Positions 61,380 to 64,000 of a DNA stretch of 64,000 bases are shown here, piece by piece. Where the stretch lies: assembly GCF_009795715.1 (NCBI RefSeq), contig NZ_WTCR01000002.1:310001-374000 (forward strand). The letters are read 5' to 3'. Every line of letters starts with the position of its first letter. Position 1 is the stretch's first letter. The notes below the pieces were generated by a model that was not told the origin of the DNA, ran no database searches, and saw only the letters and a list, made by a program, of their open reading frames with translations. Origin of the DNA: Labilibaculum euxinicum (GTDB lineage Bacteria > Bacteroidota > Bacteroidia > Bacteroidales > Marinifilaceae). The position numbers and the translations under genes were made by a program.

Positions 61380-62552
61380 CTATTTTGCTCCCAACCAGGT
61401 AGCTTTGTGCCAGATAGCCTCCAATGGGCCGTGAGAATGTTTCTTATCCCACCAGGTGCAAAACAGACCTAGAATTAGAGCAAGGCCGATACCGATTAAC
61501 AAGCTGTAAGTCGCACCTGTGTATCGATACATTCCCAAACCAAATCCGTAATAGATGCCGGCACCTAACATGGATTGAAATACATAGTTGGAAAGACTCA
61601 TTTTACCTATTGCTGAAAATGGTGTCAGAACATTTCGAAATGCATTGGTGTTGAAGAGTAAAACAAATCCTGATACCAAAAATACCATGAATGAAAGGTT
61701 AGTCCATGAGGTTTCGATGGTTTGCACTGAGCGGCGAATGGCTTCACTGCCAATTAATCCGCTAAGGTTTTTTTGAAGTATAAACAGGGGAACAAACGCA
61801 ATGATTGAAATGATAAAAGTCTTTGTCCAAAATTTGGTGTTTTTATCTGATTTAGAAAAAAGATTCATACGACCGGCCAGCATCCCGAATAGAAAAGTTG
61901 AAAGAATATGAAAAAAACGACCATTCTCCCAGCTCCAGGCAATAACGGCTCTTTTCCCATTTGTTAAATTACCGTATACAGTACCTAAAAATGAATCTGC
62001 TTTTACGTATTCATCCATTTTGCCGAAATAGGTCCATGATATTGGATTGGCTATTTTAATATCCGGATTTTGTATGGCTTTAAAAAGGCTAAATAATTCG
62101 TAAGGCTGAATAAACAGGAGTAAGGCTATAGCCAATATCCATTTGTTGTTTAGTTTCACCAAGGGGATCAAAAACAAACCTACAAAAGCATAAAGAGTAA
62201 GTATATCACCTTGGTAAAATGCTGAGTTTATAATCCCAAAAATGAAAAGAAGCAGCAAACGCCAGGCAAAGCGTGCTCTAAAATCATTGCCTCGTTTGTT
62301 TTGATTATTAGTCTGAATAAAAAATGTTAAGCCAAATAGTAAGGCGAATATCGCGTAGGATTTACCTCCGAAAAGGAAAAACAATGAATCCCAGATTATT
62401 TTATCTAAAGAAACCATCCATGCAGGAAGGTTTGCCGGCGAAAAATAAACATCGAAATGCTCAATATTGTGAAGGAGCATAATAGAGACAAGGGCAAAAC
62501 CTCTTAAAGCATCTACAACGTGCAGGCGGTTTTTAATTGCAGGGGTATTCAT
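61380..62552 (-). CDS. DUF418/YeiB-family membrane protein
   Basis: The 390-residue protein has about ten membrane helices. It opens with NRLHVVDALRGFALVSIMLLHN, whose DALRG-type start is typical of YeiB/acyltransferase-like families, and GGKSYAIFALLFGLTFFIQ is the DUF418 hallmark segment. The C-terminal half carries the DUF418 domain (LSNYVFQSMLGAGIYYGFGLG). Function is unknown; related proteins have been suggested to modify the cell envelope. It is a single gene. Confidence 0.88.
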   Translation of the reverse strand: MNTPAIKNRLHVVDALRGFALVSIMLLHNIEHFDVYFSPANLPAWMVSLDKIIWDSLFFLFGGKSYAIFALLFGLTFFIQTNNQNKRGNDFRARFAWRLLLLFIFGIINSAFYQGDILTLYAFVGLFLIPLVKLNNKWILAIALLLFIQPYELFSLFKAIQNPDIKIANPISWTYFGKMDEYVKADSFLGTVYGNLTNGKRAVIAWSWENGRFFHILSTFLFGMLAGRMNLFSKSDKNTKFWTKTFIISIIAFVPLFILQKNLSGLIGSEAIRRSVQTIETSWTNLSFMVFLVSGFVLLFNTNAFRNVLTPFSAIGKMSLSNYVFQSMLGAGIYYGFGLGMYRYTGATYSLLIGIGLALILGLFCTWWDKKHSHGPLEAIWHKATWLGAK

Positions 62553-62671
62553 TTGTACTTAGATTGGTTAAACAGAAGTTGCTAATTTAACTAAGTTTTT
62601 TGTTTATGGCAAGTAGAAAATAATGTTCGGTTGGTTGAATAACCAGCCTGAATTAGAATGTTATAAACACT

Positions 62672-62703
62672 AAAAAATCCGATCAATTTGGATCGGATTT
62701 TGT
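62672..62703 (-). terminator. Rho-independent terminator of the PorT-like barrel gene
   Basis: AAAATCCGATC and GATCGGATTTT pair around a short loop. On the minus strand the stem is followed by TTTTTAGTG, ending the gene whose stop is at 62730; the other side is also T-rich. Confidence 0.82.
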
Positions 62704-62729
62704 TTTGCATTTTAGAAAATCAGGATGAA

Positions 62730-63305
62730 TTAGAACGATGCAGCTATTCCAATTTGAAAAACTGAATTTTTAGCATCTATTTCATAATAGTCATTATCGA
62801 ATATTTTTGTTAATCCAAAATTGTAGCGGGCTTCGATGCTAAATTGTTTATTGAGGTCATATTGAAGTCCAAGAGCGACTGAGAAATCCAAAACGCTCAT
62901 TGCTTTATCTAAATCAGCAGTGTCTCCGTCTTCCTCATATTCAGAACTTAAATGAATGCCTATCTGAGGTCCTGCAATTGCATATAACTTGTCTGAACCA
63001 ATCATCTTTGCACGCATTAAAAGTGGAATGTTTAAGAAGTTTGTTTTAAATTTTGCATCAATTCCTTCACTATCATTAGATGATCCTTGACGGGAATAAA
63101 CCAGTTCTGGCTGAAAGTCTAACCATTCAGTAAGAGTCATTCTCATAAAACCGCCAAAGTAAATGTCAGCTTTTGAATCGCCTCTCATATCATCGCCACT
63201 AAAGTTTGCAAGATTTAATCCTCCTTTTATTCCGTATTTTACATCCTGAGCAAATGAAGATGTGCCAATTGCAATAATGGCAAATAGTAGTACAATTTTT
63301 TTCAT
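62730..63305 (-). CDS. PorT-like outer-membrane beta-barrel protein
   Basis: The 191-residue protein begins with a signal peptide (MKKIVLLFAIIAIGTSSFAQ), followed by KYGIKGGLNLANFSGDD, the opening typical of the PorT/outer-membrane beta-barrel family (PF13568). Alternating strands then run to a final phenylalanine (FQIGIAASF). Small barrels of this class are common in Bacteroidota outer membranes; substrates are rarely known. A good -7 promoter box lies 30 bases upstream. Confidence 0.88.
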   Translation of the reverse strand: MKKIVLLFAIIAIGTSSFAQDVKYGIKGGLNLANFSGDDMRGDSKADIYFGGFMRMTLTEWLDFQPELVYSRQGSSNDSEGIDAKFKTNFLNIPLLMRAKMIGSDKLYAIAGPQIGIHLSSEYEEDGDTADLDKAMSVLDFSVALGLQYDLNKQFSIEARYNFGLTKIFDNDYYEIDAKNSVFQIGIAASF

Positions 63306-63334
63306 GTGATTTAGTTTAAAAAAATTAAGACATG

Positions 63335-63342
63335 CAAACGTA
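63335..63342 (-). promoter_or_regulatory. -7 box of the PorT-like barrel gene
   Basis: On the minus strand the sequence TACGTTTG is an exact TAnnTTTG box, ending 29 bases before the start codon. No -33 element at the ideal distance was found. Confidence 0.5.
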
Positions 63343-63526
63343 CTAAAAGATATTGTTTTTGATATATGTCAAGTTTGCCAAGTCTGTTGATGTTGATCAG
63401 AGAATTTTTTTATGTTGTCAAGTTGTTCCGTTTGTTGATTAAGGGGAATGGTATACACTGCAGCGTTAAGCTTTAATAACCTGCGTGAAATAGTAAATTA
63501 ATAGCTTCGGGATAGTATTGCTGAAT

Positions 63527-64000
63527 TTATTTATTTTTGATAACAGGCAAAGAAAAATACATTTCTGTGCCCACGCCAACCTTGCTTTTTACCCATATTT
63601 GTCCATCGTTTTTATGAACAAATTCCTGACAAAGAATCAAACCCAATCCGGTCCCTTTTTCTTCGTTGGTTCCTACGCGTTGAGCGTTCTTTTCAATCAT
63701 AAAAAGATTATTCATTATTTGTTCACTCATGCCAATACCGGTGTCGCGTACACAAATTTCAAACACGTCATGATTCAATTTTCCGGTGAGCTTAATTACA
63801 CCTCCTGCATTACAGAATTTAATGGCGTTATTAAATAAATTGGAAACGACTATTTTTATGGTTTCCTTGTCGGCCCAAACTATTTGTGCATCATCAATAT
63901 TATTTAGGACATTAATTTTTTTAATTTCAGCAGCAGCCATGTTTGGTAAGATGCCTTCTTCTGCCAGATTCTTTATCAGATGTACCTCTTTATTCAATTG
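63527..64000 (-). CDS. 3' end of a sensor histidine kinase (partial)
   Basis: The frame enters from the right edge; about 157 residues are visible. They cover the end of the kinase core: N box (NLFNNAIKF), G1 (DTGIGM) and G2 (KGTGLGLILCQEFV), ending SLPVIKNK. The phospho-acceptor region lies beyond the edge. The segment is similar in style to the kinase at 3628-4782 (GLGLILC-EFV followed by IWV), so both belong to the same cytoplasmic kinase subfamily. Input domains and partners cannot be seen. Confidence 0.9.
   Translation of the reverse strand, partial: QLNKEVHLIKNLAEEGILPNMAAAEIKKINVLNNIDDAQIVWADKETIKIVVSNLFNNAIKFCNAGGVIKLTGKLNHDVFEICVRDTGIGMSEQIMNNLFMIEKNAQRVGTNEEKGTGLGLILCQEFVHKNDGQIWVKSKVGVGTEMYFSLPVIKNK

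Overview
The window looks like the chromosome of a Bacteroidota bacterium, probably an anaerobic or facultative marine member of the Bacteroidales/Marinilabiliales side of the phylum. The evidence is AT-rich DNA, few Shine-Dalgarno sites, several promoters of the Bacteroidota type (TTTG, about 19 bases, TAnnTTTG), and many Bacteroidota-typical families (DUF4468, DUF5777, TolC/RND sets with lipoprotein adaptors, PorT-like barrels). The lineage is inferred from gene content; no rRNA or tRNA gene was seen. No insertion sequence, integrase, phage or CRISPR array was recognised.

Layout. 1-1.1 kb: the 3' end of an unidentified gene, its terminator, then an array of about four 274-bp intergenic repeats. 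1.2-9.9 kb, all minus strand: an MsbA-type ABC exporter, a small STAS-like protein with a PAS histidine kinase, a GIDE-domain membrane protein, a DUF4468 protein, a MscS channel and a large lipoprotein with a gluzincin zinc-protease motif. 10.1-10.8 kb: yebC.

11.2-32.6 kb, all plus strand: a 14-gene acyl-CoA catabolic cluster. It encodes a crotonase, a 3-hydroxyacyl-CoA dehydrogenase, an SCP2-type thiolase, a short-chain acyl-CoA dehydrogenase, ETF beta and alpha, a two-gene membrane ETF:menaquinone oxidoreductase, fused isobutyryl-CoA mutase IcmF, both subunits of a methylcrotonyl-CoA-type carboxylase, a methylglutaconyl-CoA hydratase-like crotonase, an AtuA-like protein, a second acyl-CoA dehydrogenase and a butyrate-kinase homologue with an altered phosphate-binding loop. 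Together they could turn isobutyryl-CoA into butyryl-CoA and on to acetyl-CoA, run the leucine/isovalerate branch, and send the electrons to menaquinone.

33-39 kb: a cytochrome locus. A six-haem lipoprotein with a collagen-like linker lies on the plus strand. On the minus strand are a mono-haem lipoprotein, a DUF5777 outer-membrane barrel, a small cytochrome c, and a seven-haem, C-terminally anchored cytochrome paired with a di-haem b-type cytochrome. The last pair has the architecture of the Geobacter CbcBA quinol oxidoreductase. A divergent Crp/Fnr regulator with four candidate cluster-binding cysteines follows. Menaquinol made by the acyl-CoA cluster could be re-oxidised here.

39-64 kb: mostly housekeeping and small accessory operons. 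These are a COG0523 GTPase with a nitroreductase; an MFS carrier with a helical protein and a YchJ protein; dapA with a divergent ACT-domain protein; a VWA-type membrane protein; a lipoprotein; Ste24-type protease and CinA; a TolC-adaptor-RND efflux operon with two small downstream genes; a DUF1186/SEC-C protein with a Gre-like protein; a NifX-like pair; a DUF418 membrane protein; a PorT-like barrel; and the 3' end of a second histidine kinase running off the right edge.
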